Assembly (NCBI RefSeq): GCF_040436345.1
Contig: NC_133234.1
Coordinates: 14,343,446 to 14,407,445, forward strand
DNA: 64,000 nt
DNA from: Pagrus major
Lineage: Eukaryota; Chordata; Actinopteri; Spariformes; Sparidae
Reading direction: 5' to 3'
A program made the translations under genes and the position numbers. Within the stretch, counting starts at the first letter, position 1. Each line of letters begins with the position of its first letter. The notes under the pieces are model-generated. The model saw only the letters and a list, made by a program, of their open reading frames with translations, was not told the origin of the DNA and searched no databases. Positions 23,041 through 44,989 of the stretch are shown here, piece by piece.

Positions 23041-26000
23041 ATGTTTTCTGCACAGGGAGCTGCTGCCTTCGCTCTTTTCTACAGTGTCATAGTAGTGACT
23101 GCACTGGTAAGTGTACTCCATTTGGTATTTGGGTGATCGAGTTATAGATTACTTTATTGATTGAAAGGGTTACATATGTTGTTTTCCGTCCATAGATTAG
23201 TTTATCTTTAACGTTTTCCACACTCTAGACAAGACTGTTTCTTTTTGCTTTGCTTTTACTTAAACAATTTTTATCCTTGTTTTATAATTTGTGTAAATTT
23301 CTATGTGAAATCACCAACTTAAACGAAATGAACACAGCTGAAAGTAATTTACACAGCTGTCCTTTAGTCCAGTGTTAACTTTTCAAAGGATGATTTTCAT
23401 GTTCTAAATTTAAACTTTTCACACAGCAGCATCATATCTCACACTATATTATGACACTGAGTCAGAAATAACACTCCCATACTGCTGCAGTTTGGGCACA
23501 AAAACTTCATGCGTCTGTGACTCTCTTTGATCGTTCGAATTTTGGACATAGATTTATCTCCAGCTTTGGAAACGTGCCAGCCATTCACCAGCAAGACCGA
23601 CCATAGATGTGTAACTGTCTTCTGTTTTTTAAATGAGGTGACGTGAAATAACTTTTTTTTGTTAGCAGTGTTTTATTATATTTATATCTTTTGTATAGTT
23701 TATTTCCTAATGTAAAACAAGTGAAATCTTTACCTTATTAATACTGTAAATATTACCTTTCTGAGTTTTAATTTCATTTCCAAAACTACATAGTGCCCCT
23801 TTAATCGAACTTTAGCTAAAGGGGCACTATGTAGTTTTGATGGTTATTATAAAGTTATTTTTTATTAGAGACACTTAAGTTTTTCTGAGAGAAATCTCCC
23901 AGACTGAGACAAAGACCTGTAAAAATCAACAGCCTAAACTACGAGATCGACAGCAGTGAAACCAAAACAGGAACCCCCAACCACCACCATCAGACGTCAC
24001 TTGGGTTCTGCTTTACCTCACAAACCTCTGTCAGCTCTGTCCACTTTAACCTTTCACCCACTGAAGCTCTCGCTGACTGCCTCCATCTCTTCATCTTCCC
24101 CGTGTCGATCCTGACTGTCGACCTCAGGCAGACTTACAACCTCCTGCTCAGTCAGCCTGAAAATCACTTTACGTGAAGCAGCGGCCTCAGAGAGTAAATT
24201 CAATTATGACACAAAGGCGAGGAGATGTCAAAGCCTAATTGTTTTGCTAACACTCCCTGTCGGTCAGCAGAAAACCCTCCTGTACAAAGACAAGTGAATG
24301 ATCTCTCTGTATTGACGTGTATGTATTGAATTATGCCGCATGTCAAAGTACTGTATTTGTTTTTGAGGCTGTTGAGACACAGGTGAAGGACTTAATTATC
24401 TAAATGTGATCGTCAATAATCAACATGTGTTTAAATGGGATTTTTGGACAGAGAGTGCGCAAACAGTCCACTACGACGACAACAAGTGGTTGGAGGGGCT
24501 CAATATGTCTATATTGACTTTGGCTGAGAGTCTCCTCCCAAAACAAATCAGCGTAGGGAATGATAGCTGTTCAGCATTCTGAGTGCTATAATACTGAAAC
24601 ACTGTTCACCCAGTGGCCGTTTATTTTAATGGCTGATGCCAAGAATGTTAGTTATCACATATCCATCAACATGGATCATTCCAGTTGGACTTTAGTCTGT
24701 TTAACAATAATGAGAAGTTTTCTTTAGCCTGCCAGGAAGACGGCTGTGAGAAGAACTCAGATCCTTTACTGAAGCAAAGTACCAACACAACCATTAGGCA
24801 GTGACCAAAATGCATGCACCCTCTCCATGCATAAATAGTAGCAGTTGAATATGTTAGTCTCCTCTGTCTGACTCATTGATCCTTTATCTGACTGAGGTTT
24901 GCGCAAGTTTGAATCTATGGCTCCGACAATGGATCTAAAGTATCAGTATCCTAACTGTGCTGTGTATTGATAAATCTATGGTGCTGAAGTAGTGGACAGA
25001 CACTTTTTTTCCTCAAATCTCCACCCTTCTGTCTGTTCTGTTTTGGATCTTTTATATTCTCTAAATTATATACTATAAATACACCATACTATATGTTATT
25101 ACCTATACAGTATACTCCATAGTGTCACCTCCATGATCTAATGTCAACATGTATTCACAGAAGAGCGAGAGGATCACAGAGACACACTGCAGCCTGGATA
25201 ATTCATAATAATCCCATAGTTTTTATTTAAGTGTAAACAAGAGAAACATGAGAAAACCCTGCCTTAAAAAACCCAATCTGCTGCATAAAATGTAAAGGCG
25301 TATACTCATCAATTTAATACACAGTGATACAAAGACAATTGCTGTACAGAAGGAAGTAAACTGGGAAAAATGGAGTTGTAGAAATAGAAATGTCAGGTAT
25401 ATTTAAGAAGTCCTGCATTAATGTCCTTTAGGGGGGTTATATGGATGTGTGTATATTGGCCCCTATGACAAGTTATCATAAGATTATTAGTGTGTTACTA
25501 CTGGTGCAAATTTTTTACTACTTTTATTGCTACTTCTTTATATTTTTTAACTACATCTTTAAATACAGTTTAGTTAAGTAGTTCCTTATCAACAAGTCAG
25601 GTCTCTTTCAAAGGATCTCAAGACAAATATGATGGGTTCAGAAATAATTACTAGAAGTTCTGCAACGCAAAAGAGAAATCTCTGAGAAATCACTCAGTCT
25701 GTCCGACAGTCTACCATTTTGATCCATAATTGGATAATCTCGTCTCTCCTGGACCCAATTTATGCCTCGCTTCTCTTTCTGTGTACCTTCCTGCCTCATC
25801 ATCTCCCTCGCTGTTCTCGCCTGGCAGTCAGACAGTCCTCATGTGAGTCCTCTAGTTGCTAGTTTTGCTGCTCTGTTGTGAAACGCACCTGGGAACACAA
25901 AGCCGCTTGTGTAGAGCTCTCACCAGCGTGGCCGAGGTCCTAAGGGCAAGGCCCCCATGTGGCCGCTGGAAGAAAAGGGGGTTGGCGAGGGATCATCACA

Positions 26001-29000
26001 TACTGCACCCTCACACAAGTATTTCACAACACCTGGAGGCAGCACATCAGATCCTTGGGAGTGTTCGCGGTTGACAGATCGCTCAAGTTGGACGGAGACA
26101 TCAGAGAAACTTTTATTAGGAAAATGCCTGTGGTCACGTTAAAAGATAAACAAGTGATGGTCTTGAGGTTTTGACGAATACCAAACATCACAATAAGACC
26201 CCTGCAGATGCATCACAGCCAATTTGTGCTTTGTAAATAAGCTCTTTCTTAAAGGCTCCCCGACGATTTCAGCGTTTTAAACCATTTACTACAAAGCAAC
26301 TAATAACTATTACAGTGTTGACGAATGTTAGATTGATTTAATGCGCCTGGATTGTTGGCATTGTCAGGAAATCAAGTAGCAGATGTTGTGATTCAGTTTA
26401 ATGAAACCAAGTTAACAAAAAGCTGTCTGGGTACATCCAGATTGTGAAACAGCATCGCAACAGCATTTGAGATTCTCAGCAAAAACTACACACATTTTCA
26501 AGTGAAGAAGCTAAAACTTACAGTACATATGATTTATCCTGTAATAAATCTACACTAATGCATCTTGCTTGCATATTTGTCTTAACAATCTGACATCTCT
26601 CTGATCCGCCTGCTGCAGATAGACGCTGATGATGTCATCACACGAGATGAGCAGATCTACATGCTGATTGGTGCTCATGCCAAATGTGAAAGGAGCATCC
26701 AGGCGCAAATGGCCCTGTTTAAAGGTTTGTGTGTGTCTCTTTCAATAAAATCATGGACAGGACAGAGAACAGTTTCGCTTAGTTACCCTGTCATCAAAAG
26801 GACACAAGGAGACATGTTGCCTAAATGCATAGACGTGTATAATAAACTGCATAAATAGATGTTTCTAAACCTTTTATCACTGAACAGGTTCCATGAGCTC
26901 AGTGTATTTTTAGTCCTGACACACGATCTATCTATGAAATCTCATTTTAACCTTCGCTTCGGTAAAGAGTCAACGCGAGGAATATTTGAGTGTGCCAACT
27001 TCTATCAAAATATTCAGGGCTCTTCCTATTAGGGAAGTAATGTCCTTTAACAAACATATCCAGCATTAGTATAAAAAAACACAAGAGGTCAGTCAGTGCG
27101 CGTCCAAATATATAATCCGAAACGGTATTTATTAAATCAGTTATTTATGTAGGATCAGATACAACACCCATCCAATATCCTGCTGACCATATCTCTGTGA
27201 TTACAGAGTTAAATTTAGGTGCAGACAATAGTGGAGCATTTTTCATTCAGATTATGACGTAGAAGGTGATGATAAGTTGCCTCGATGGGCTATTTAAAGA
27301 TGAATGTCATGAAATGGAGCGCCGGTCTGGAGAGAAGTGCAGATATTACACAAAACACTCTTACATGCTGTTTGATGTATTAGATTATATATAGTTGGAA
27401 AGGAAACTTGTTATGCAGGTTCTCCACTACTCCACTACATTTCAGAGGGAAATATTGTACTTTTTTATTATATTACAGTTAACTGACTGCTTCTGGTTAC
27501 ATTTTGGATGAAAGTTTGAATTCAGAAGATATGATGAGTTTATCAAAAATGATTCATTATTACAGAATAAACTACATGAGAGAACCTAAAGTGTTAGAAT
27601 TTGTTCACCTTGACTAGAAATTACATTAAAATGCTGCTTACTCATTAAAATGTCAATAAAAATCCGATCTCCTACATGATATAATAATTATGACACTCTA
27701 AAAGAGGTCAATGCATGATGTGTACTTCACCTTTTGATACTTAAGTCAAGTTAGGTGAAGTTAATTTATATATATCTCTAAGTTACAACTCACATTGCCT
27801 CAGTCGGCTTTTCAATCTGTACAACGCCCTCCATCCTTAGACACTCAAATAAAGTAATCATTAAGTCTGTAGGAAGCTAAAACCACACCTTCAGATAGCT
27901 AACAGATGTTTCCCATCATTTGTGAAGAAGGTGACTGTATCCCGGAGTGGGACGGGATCATCTGCTGGCCACAGAGCCGACCCAGTCAGCTGGTTTCAGT
28001 GCTGTGTCCAGAGTACATCTACGACTTCAACCACAGAGGTAAGAGAGCTCAACGGACACAAACATGCAGATATGAAACAGCAGCTTTGTCCTGATGTGTG
28101 GTCTCTATACATTTACATTGTGTCACAGGCTGTTGTGTTAATGTTATCACTCTGTCCTGACGCTCTCCAGGGCAAGCCTACCGCCAGTGTGACGCATCAG
28201 GGAGCTGGGAGCAGGTGCCCAGTATCAACCGCACATGGGCCAACTACACCGAGTGCACCACATACTTGACCTCCAACCACAGGAGCCAAGAGGAGGTACG
28301 TCTGTTTGTCTACATGTGTACACAGACAGTGTGAGTTCTTGCAGTTGGTTAAATGTGTGTGTTTGTGGATGCTTAAGAACTGGGAAAAATATTCAGGCTG
28401 CAATCTGTTGATGTGTTTTCTCAGAAGTTGAAGTGGAATTACTGATATTCTCCATACAATATGGAAAATGTTCACGTACTAAAAGTTTCAGTTTTACCAT
28501 GCTTACTTTCCTGGTGACCAAAGTCTAGTGCATCTGCGCATACGAACTCTCTAAGTATGTTTTTGTTTTGCTTCAGAAGGTGTTCAAGAGGCTCCATCTC
28601 ATGTACACTGTTGGCTACTCCATTTCTCTGGCATCACTGATGGTGGCGGTCTCCATCCTCTGCTATTTCAAGTAAGAAACAGAAAACATCAGTAATATTA
28701 AACTGAAAGTGTTTGTAAATATAACATAACAAGAGATTTATAGCCCCCTGAGGGCATAATCACGAAAAAATTTGATAATTTGAGTTATGTTTTAATTCTA
28801 ATATCTCAACATATCTCTTTCTCTCTTTCTCACACACAACTTTCAGGCGCCTGCACTGCACACGCAATTACATCCACATTCACCTCTTCACCTCCTTCAT
28901 ATGTCGAGCAGTCAGCATTTTCGTGAAGGATGCAGTGCTCTACACCATATCTGAAGACAGCAATGCTGAGCCTGAGTTCACAGCACTGAGGCCCCATATG

Positions 29001-31445
29001 GTAAAAAATACTTTTTTTAAGCGTTCATTAACCGTTAGTCCATAGTTTAATGTTTTTTTTCTTTGTTTTGACGTCACATCAACATGAGTTATGTTGCAAA
29101 AGTACACCTAATAATCTTAGAGATGATACACCGTATGATATGTTTAAAACAAATAGTTTGAAATACACTTAATTACTTTCTTGCCTGGTGTTAGATGAGA
29201 AAATTTATACCAGTCTCTGTTAGCTTAGCTTAGCATAAAGACTGGTAACAGTGGGAAACAGCTAGCCTGGCTCTGTTCAAAACAAATCAAATCTGGTGCT
29301 GCCAAGTGGATTTTTGAATCGAACCAGGTTAGCTGTTTCCATCTGTTTCCAGTCAATATGCTAAGCTATGCTAACTGGCTGCTGGCTTCAAATTCACCGC
29401 ATAGATCTGTGAGTCACATCAATCTTCCAAATGCAAGAAAGCTAATAAGCTTATACTGAACTACTCCTTTAAGGAAAAAAAGCCCAGTTTTTTCTGACAA
29501 TATATTTGATTATCATTGATTTGATTTTAGAGCTAATACATTTTCCAGCATGTTATGGCTGATTCAAATGTCTCCCTTACATGCTGCTTTGTGTCCTCAG
29601 GCCGGTTGTAAAGTTGCTGTTACTTTCTTCCTGTATTTCCTGGCGACTAATCATTACTGGATCCTGGTGGAGGGGTTGTACCTACACAGCCTCATCTTCA
29701 TGGCCTTCCTCTCTGACAAGAACTACCTATGGGCCCTCACCATCATCGGCTGGGGTAAACTGCACAGGACCAGATCCTCTGTTGTCACACATAGAGCCAA
29801 CGGTGAATTAACAGACTCACAATTTCCCAATCTTAGGTGTTCCAGCTGTGTTTGTGTCCATTTGGGTCAGTGCTCGAGCATCGCTGGCAGACACACAGTG
29901 AGTCATGTGGCGTGTTCAAATGTCTAATGTTCACACGTATCACAAATTCTCACTTGAACTCTTTTGTCTCTGCTTTCAGATGTTGGGACATCAGTGCAGG
30001 AAACCTGAAGTGGATCTATCAAGTCCCCATTCTGGCGGCCATTGTGGTAAGAAAAGTTTACATTTTGACACTAGTAAAGGACGTTTGACACTCGGGTGGC
30101 CTCACTGTATTCTTCTGTCCCTGCAGGTGAACTTTCTGCTCTTTGTCAACATAATACGTGTGCTGGCCTCTAAACTGTGGGAAACAAACACCGGTAAATT
30201 GGACCCTCGACAGCAATACAGGTAATTGCTCACAAAGCTCTGAAAAAAACTGAGCTTAACTCTAATAAACTACATTAATGTTTACGCTCTTTATTTGCAG
30301 GAAGCTGCTCAAGTCCACATTAGTCCTCATGCCCTTGTTCGGAGTCCACTACATGGTGTTCATGGCTCTTCCCTACACCGAGGTGACCGGGCTGCTGTGG
30401 CAGGTGCAAATGCATTACGAGATGTTCTTCAATTCATCCCAGGTCAGAATACGCATTTATCAGCACGTATGTGCAATAACAGTTAACTCAAACTATTGTT
30501 ATTATTAACTTTAATAAAAAGGTGAAAAAAAGTACAAAATGCAGAAAAAATGTCACATAAATGCAAATTTTGGCAGCATTTTCTTAATATCTATTTGACT
30601 GTATGGAAGCCCACAGGAGACTTAATTAAAATAATAATGTAAACTTCAAAATTAAAATGCAATTCCACAATAACATTATAGTTTTCCACTTATGTATATG
30701 TTATTAGAGCAAAAAAGTCTCTATGCTAAGCTAAGCTAACCATCTGCTGGCTGTTGCTTCATATTTAGTGTACATACATGAGAGTGTCATTGTGGTGTCA
30801 TTCTTTTTATCTGTATCTCAATTTAATCTTTCAGGGCTTTTTTGTGGCATTTATCTACTGTTTCTGCAATGGGGAGGTAATAAAGCTATCATTTCATTCT
30901 TGAAGAGCAAACTCAGATTTATTTTACTGAAACATAACTTCCTGTTTGTCTGCCTCTTTTCTCAGGTGCAGGCAGAGGTGAAGAAGGCATGGTTAAGACG
31001 CAACCTCACGCTGGACCTCAAACAGAAAGCTAGGATGACGAGCAGCGGCGGTGGAGGCAGCTGTTACTACGGCGGCATGATGTCACACACCACCACACAC
31101 AGTGTCAGCTTATCTGCTGCCAATCCCAGAGCTCTTTCCTTCACTGGAGGTGTGGTGGGCTCAGGTGGGGCTGCTGGTGGAGGGCTAGGGGTCAGACAGC
31201 CACGCCACACCTCCCTCCACCCACAAACCAGCCTGCCTGGATACGTGCCAGGTGGTACTGAGACCCCCCGACAGGAACTGGCTGTGCGGAAGTCAGGGGG
31301 GACGGAGTCTGGAGTTTTTGCGAGGCATGCCAGAGCCAGCAAAGGGAATCATGACTCCAAAAGTCAGGGAGCATCTGCAGCTCAAACCCCAGCAGAAGAT
31401 CCAGACAGCTCATTATCCCTGAAAGAGCTGGAGACCATCCTGTGA
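23041..31445 (+). CDS. pth3r: Class B parathyroid hormone receptor, PTH3R type
   Basis: Gs-coupled plasma-membrane receptor for PTH/PTHrP-type peptides. Thirteen coding exons: 23041-23106, 26619-26724, 27931-28038, 28171-28295, 28577-28671, 28847-29000, 29601-29754, 29837-29897, 29980-30046, 30127-30221, 30301-30442, 30835-30876, 30966-31445; all phases join, giving 564 residues. Order: signal peptide exon; hormone-binding ectodomain ([42 protein letters not shown]); TM1; [66 protein letters not shown]; and a long Gly/Ser-rich tail. The exon corresponding to mammalian PTH1R E2 is absent, and the frame joins directly. PTH3R rather than PTH1R is inferred from the neighbours, which match human 17q21-q23; zebrafish also calls this gene pth1rb. 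TM and ectodomain residues alone do not separate the paralogues. Confidence 0.88.
23640..24180. mobile_element. Inverted-repeat element ends in pth3r intron 1
   Basis: A 23-bp perfect inverted repeat with a 13-bp spacer: left arm 23781-23803, right arm 23817-23839, core AAAGGGGCACTATGTAG. The left side up to 23804 resembles the right half of the elements ending at 32250 and 57909, so two ends of this family probably meet here head to head. The outer limits given are guesses. Confidence 0.5.
24181..26618. other. Remainder of pth3r intron 1, nothing recognised
   Basis: Contains several overlapping short frames near 25856-26174, mutually in different phases and without similarity to known proteins. 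No exon with family similarity was found here. Confidence 0.4.
26725..27930. other. pth3r intron 2, nothing recognised
   Basis: AT-rich intron in the place where the mammalian PTH1R E2 exon would lie. I see no frame that could stand for E2. Confidence 0.45.
29145..29475. mobile_element. MITE of the 'gttagcttagcataaag' family, copy 2, in a pth3r intron
   Basis: The most complete copy in the window. Outer ends are gtttgaaatacacttaatta...ctttcttgc and, inverted, gcaagaaagctaataagc then gaactactccttta. Inner inverted landmarks are gttagcttagcttagcataa and atgctaagctatgctaac. Non-coding and spliced out. A right-end fragment lies near 30720-30775. Confidence 0.6.
30720..30775. repeat. Fragment of the 'gctaagctaagctaacc' MITE family
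   Basis: atgctaagctaagctaacca followed by tctgctggctgttgcttcat matches the right inner end of the family in a pth3r intron. Confidence 0.5.
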
Positions 31446-31881
31446 TTGTTTGGATAAATGGTCCGATGAGAAAAGATGAGATATTGGACTCACGCAGAGC
31501 AATGCAGATGAATCTTTCTTGCTTCTCTATATTCATTTGCATTTTGCAAAAATAAGACTGATGACCTTCCAATCTAGACATTTTAAAAAAGTACCCAGAC
31601 ATTGGACAACTACAGTTCCACAGCAACAAGCTACTGAACAGACATTGTGTGAGATTGTTTAGACGACAACAACTGAGTTTTGTGGTTTCCTGGTAGTTCG
31701 GTGGATGGGATTAAATTACTATGTGAGAATACAAACGCATTTTATTTTCATATTTTAAAATGACACTGAAGGCCTTTAATTTGTATGCGTTGTCATACAT
31801 CACAAGTGGACCATTTTGGGGGTTTTGTTGTACTGTTATCCCAACTCTCTTAAGTTATAAACAAAATGTCTTGATGGATAT
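31446..31881 (+). other. pth3r: Probable pth3r 3' UTR
   Basis: Non-coding sequence directly after the stop. The first AATAAA hexamers (about 31965 and 32002) lie inside the following element, so the transcript may end within it. Confidence 0.45.
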
Positions 31882-32250
31882 TTAAAGGTGCACTATGTAG
31901 TTTTGGGGAATACATTTAAATCAGAAGAGACAGATCTTCATTGACTGATTTTTTATGTCTAAACTAAATAAACAAACTCTCTTCATTTTCATGACATTTC
32001 ATGAATAAACAAACTGACCTTAAAGGACAACACAGTTTCATACTGTTTTACTTTGTTTATATGTGGCGGACCCTGCCACCTTTCTAGCTTCAAACAGTGT
32101 TCTTGGGACCTTACTTTCCTCTGAGAACAGCTTGTTCATTCAGTTATGGAAAATTCATATTTCTGAGTTTGTATTATTACCTCATTATAATATAAATAGC
32201 AAAAATCTGAGTTTGAATTTCTTCTCCAAAACTACATGGTGCCCCTTTAA
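31882..32250. mobile_element. TTAA-flanked MITE in the pth3r 3' region
   Basis: Begins TTAAAGGTGCACTATGTAG and ends with the inverted counterpart CTACATGGTGCCCCTTTAA; TTAA lies at both edges. About 210 bp of its right half (32033-32250) is repeated nearly exactly at 57703-57909. TTAA edges suggest a piggyBac-like origin, but no transposase is present. Confidence 0.65.
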
Positions 32251-33430
32251 TCTGACAGATGTGTTTAATTTCTGTCAGTGTACCTGAATTGTATATAAAG
32301 ATTAACAAAGCTGAATTATCTGTGAAGCCATGATGCTATGGAGAAGAGAGAGGACAGACCTGGATGTTTGAACAGGGAGACATTTGTCTGCCTCTTCACA
32401 TCTCTCCTGTGTTGGATTTTCCAGGTCAGACTGGCTGACCCCAGTTCAAACTGCACTTATGTGTGCGTGTTCCCCGCATGTGTGTGTGTGTGTGAGTGTG
32501 AGTGTGAGTGTGAGTGTGAGTGAGCGGCCGCTGTCTGCGAATCTGCGAACCTTTTTCCAAATATTGACCTCTATACATATCACCTCCACATTTTATGACG
32601 GAGGATGGATTACTCCAGTCTGTAGGAAATTTGACCCCCTTTGTTTGCAAAATAACTAAATTGTCGCCCCGTAGAGATGGGTTTTTAGATGAATATGTTG
32701 GTCCAGTCTGTCTGACTCATCTATCTTTTTTAGATAGGTTGGCTAACTGTCCACATTTGATTATTCCTAACAGTCATAGTGTCCAGACAGCATGTCTAGA
32801 CATGCTTGACTTCTCTCTTCACCTCTGTTGTCGACCATGTTGTCAACTTAAACCTATTTATCAGTCTGACAGGACCCCGAGGGCTGATGCACAAACCTTT
32901 TTACCCATCACAGACCAAACCTTGGCTCCTTCCTCCGTGTGACCTCTCCCCCCAGTGCCCTCACAACACCATCCAGAATTTCACACACTCCCCTCAGGCC
33001 TCGACTCAGAGCAGGAGGCACCTGAGCTGTTTGTGGACCTCGAGCGTCAGTGACAAACCTGCAGGACAAGCCACCAGTATTCACAAGAGAAACAGACAGG
33101 AGGTTCTCCCTGTAAATATGTTTTATTGTTCAAGTGTCCAGAAAAAGAGACGAAGTGTACAGTGTAAGATAGCTGTAATAATTTAATAAAGTTTTGGGAG
33201 TCTTGAGCGTTTATTTAAAATAAATTGAACGAAACTGAACGAAATTAATCGATATAGTGCTTCTTAGCTCTGTGTGTAAAAAGCTTTGTTTGTTATTTCA
33301 GGGCAAAACTTAAGTCAATGCACAGATTTACATGCTGATAGTGCTGGAACACATAGTATAATAAAATAAGATCTCCTTATTCGATCTGAAAGGAAAAACT
33401 GAATTCCCCAACAGAAAATTACACTCATCT
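32251..33430. other. Intergenic between pth3r and rundc3a, no gene assigned
   Basis: Contains a TG/TGTGAG run (32480-32521) and overlapping frames at 32595-32942 and 32806-33186 followed by an AATAAA near 33184. They match no family I know, and the two frames conflict, so I make no gene call. Confidence 0.35.
32480..32521. repeat. TG and GTGTGA compound microsatellite
   Basis: A short TG run followed by about five gtgtga hexamer units. Confidence 0.85.
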
Positions 33431-33439
33431 TTTAAGGCG

Positions 33440-33760
33440 TTATCACTATTCAGCCTTTATTCAACCAGTTAAGTCCCATTTAAGTTGTAGACCTCTTTTG
33501 CAAGGAAGGACTGACCAATACAAAAGCCTAAAATAAGGATACAAGTAGCCTTGGCTAAGTTAAGAATAGAGTCATTTATCAGAGTTTACAGTGGTCCCGA
33601 CTTCAGCCAGAGATATCAGATTCATCACTTTAATTTCCTTTTGCAGACGATTCCAAGCGGCTTGGGCAAAAAACGTGAAGCCTTTCTTTTCCCTCTCTGT
33701 CTGTTCAGCTTGTGCTTGATCTGACACGGAGTAGAACTGATGCATTAGCGGCATTAATTA
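33440..33760 (-). mobile_element. LINE 3'-end remnant
   Basis: On the minus strand a short frame contains AAWNRLQKEIKVMNLISL, the type of sequence seen at the C-terminus of fish non-LTR retrotransposon reverse transcriptases (typically W-N-x-L-Q-x-x-L-x-L-x-x-LISL). Beyond it, the plus-strand sequence tttattcaaccagttaagtc resembles a common teleost LINE tail. Heavily truncated; clade not assigned. Confidence 0.5.
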
Positions 33761-35804
33761 GCAGCAATAACAAGTATAAAGTTTGAGCTTCAATAAGACG
33801 CTTGCTGCATCTCCTACATAAGCTGTTTACATATTATACTGCCTGAACAATGAAGCACATGTTACCACTGTAAAACACCACCATGATGGGTTGTTTAAAC
33901 TGCTTAATCCAAGTGAAGCTGCTACATTATTTGCTCTTAAAATGGAGCAGAGTGGAGCCATATTTACATGTTTATTATTTAAAAGAGCACACCACCATTT
34001 TTACAAATAATTCTCAGTTTACAAGAAACTGCTTAGAGCTCAGAGTGTTGAAAAATATATAATGTCCTGAGTTGGGTTGAAGACTTGTGTTACAAACAAA
34101 CAAAAAGTGTAACACTAAATCTGTGGACTGATCAGGAAAGATACCAGATAAAACTCTGCCCCCTGTTGCAAGAATGAAAACATTGCAATTTAAAACGTCC
34201 TCACTGGTTGTTTTCACATGAGACATGAATTGAAATGGAACTAATTATTAATCAATAGCGTGACGGCCCTCAGGCCTGTTTGGTTGTGCTTTGTTTGTGT
34301 CACTGGTAAGCGAGATTGTCCACTTGTTCTGACTGGGAGCACCTGGGTCCAGTATCCCTGTCACTATAGAGCCGCCCCCTTTAGCCTGAAACATTTGTCA
34401 GACATGAACATCATTTGTTATAACCAATAGTGCAAAAACAAAGAACTTTGTGTCCAGTCCAAAGCTTGACAAATAAAATCTGCCACAGTGAGTTCACCTT
34501 CCTAAAACACATCCTTATTATTAATAATCATTCCTGTTCCGATATCATCAAAACAGGAATATGTAGCATTCAGACATATGGAGCACCAGGCTTAGATATG
34601 CATGAGTGATTGCTCCTCCACCAGCTCTAACAACCTCCACAACCCCCACCAAACAACGTATGGCGGCAACCAGCTGTCAGCTCATTAGAGAGAAGGTCGG
34701 GGACCCCAGTGTCACCGTTTGATGGTACACTACAGCTGATTCAAGCTCCACGGCAACATCTTCTGGTATCAGGAGGAGGGACAATCAGGGAGGGAGGAGA
34801 GTGGAGAGGATGCTGATCGGAAATTACTGAAGGAGGAAATGATCCAGCATGATGACTGTAGTGCTGCTGGTGTTGATGATATCACCCTTATTGTGCTGTA
34901 AACCTATTTTCAGTGGCTGCTATGAGCAAGAAATGAAACTACAGGAACTTCCCTAACAACATGTTACCATAATGCTTATAAGTGCAAAAAGGTCTTTGAT
35001 GGACAGATACACATTACGTTCAGATGGTGAATATGTACATTGTGTTGTACTGAGGTACCTAAAGATTTGTCCTTGAGACTATATTTTACAATATATCCAA
35101 ACAAAAAGGGACACTCATCAGACGAAAGCAGAGTGTAACCCAGAGTACCTTTTACATCTGTCACAAATATCAGATACATCAGGATACATGTTTTTGTTTT
35201 TCTTATCTGTAGACTAGTGTAATCCATGCGTAACGCTGAACTGAATCAAAGGCAACCTGGAATAATTGAATCTTTCTGGATATCAGCACTTTTTTTTGCT
35301 TTCCTTTTTGGCAACACAGGGCAGCAAGGGCGTCACTTTGAGATGAAAAGTGGGTTTTTGTGATTATAGGCAGTGTAATGAGGAGCATGAGGTCAATAAA
35401 AATTGCCTAAAAGCGCATCAAAATCATTTTAATCTGATTTGTTTGTTAACATTTTGTGGTGCAAGACATATTATTAGTAGTGAGGACATATCCCCATCAT
35501 CCTCAGTGTAAATAACACAGCATATTGTCATTTTTTAAATTAACAAATGACTAGATGGCACCACACTATCATCATATATCCAAATACTGCATATATAAGA
35601 TAAATAAAGGATAAATATAGAATGAAGAAGCCTGTTTATGTTATTGAAAACTGCTAAATGTATGCCAATATATCATAAAGGCTATTCACTGAGCCAGAAA
35701 TATATTTACTTTACATTAAGTATCATGCACAACAATGTTATCAGCCATGTTGTAAAGCAGGGCACTTGCTTTGAAAGTGTTTATATCACTGATGCCACTG
35801 GGGT

Positions 35805-43821
<8,017 letters not shown>

Positions 43822-44945
43822 GGGGCGCCAAAGAAACACTGCCGACCACTTAACAGACACTGAGACAATTCAACATGAATACAAAAAGACTACTTTTGGT
43901 AGGCAGACGAATGCTCTCTTACGTGACTCCCTTTACCTTACGCTCTGAGCCCAGCACTCTCTCAACTTACACCTTTTCAGAGAAAGAGTAGCCTCCGTGT
44001 CTGGGACTTGTCCAACAAAGATGCAGGAATAGCTGCTGTACTGCCAGATGACCTCTGTCAGTTTCACTGTCTTTTATCGTCTTGACGTGATTAAGCCTCC
44101 CGAAATGCAAAACAACTGGTTCGAGTTTGACCTCTCTGACGTCACGATGCTTGATTCTGTGCACTTACAGTCATGTATCTGTACCAGTTACATTCAACAA
44201 GACTCACTGTAGGATTGTTCTGTGTGTACTTGTCCATTTGTCTGTGTCTTATCAGTCTGTCAGTGTATCTTATTCTGCCTCTTGCATAATACTGGCAGTG
44301 CAGGATGGATGAGCTGTTATAACCTTTTAGGGAACAGAAACACATTTCTGCCATATTATATTACACTACTATAAGAGAGATACAAAAAAAGAGGCTTATG
44401 ATGTGCTGTGTTAAAGTGGCCAGACTGTTTTATGATGAAGATTATTTAAAAATTAACAGATGCAACTTCATGACCTTAGGATGGATGAATGACAGTTTAG
44501 GCCTTATTCAATCATACAGTAGGTTAGATACAGATTTTAGGTTGTGACATACAAGACCTGTCAGGCTAACAAGGTTTGCAGAGCCATTACAATGTAAACA
44601 CACAAAAAAGAACTGACATGATATCTATATATAATGCATACAAATGCAAAATGCATTGTGACTATGCAGAATGAATGTTTTCATTGTCTTTTTCTACAAA
44701 CCTGGCTTGATAGAGTAGTTTGAGCAGAAGAGAAATAGTGAATGTGCAGAGTGTGTATGTGTGTCGTTTGATTTTTTTCTGCCCCTGATTTGTTTTCCTA
44801 TGATCTGTTCTTTTTATATTAAAATTAATTTCATGACCTACTTACTTCTATCATTTACCATCATGTAAATTGCAATCTCACGCAGTGTTGTTGGGATATG
44901 TTGTGATCTTTAAAATTGCAATAAAACTGCCTTTTTTGAAACATT
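43822..44945 (+). other. rundc3a: Probable rundc3a 3' UTR
   Basis: Non-coding sequence with an AATAAA at 44920-44925 as the likely poly(A) signal, giving a UTR of about 1.1 kb. Confidence 0.55.
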
Positions 44946-44989
44946 AAATGCTGATATGCAATTTTTTTTTCTTTTGCTCTAGAGATGGC

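Noticed and set aside
25856-26174. Cluster of three overlapping frames in pth3r intron 1
   Set aside because: They overlap in different phases, match nothing, and no phase-compatible join to the receptor exons is evident.
32595-33186. Possible gene downstream of pth3r, two overlapping frames followed by AATAAA
   Set aside because: The frames conflict, no family is recognisable and no splice structure could be built. A transcript here is possible but unsupported.
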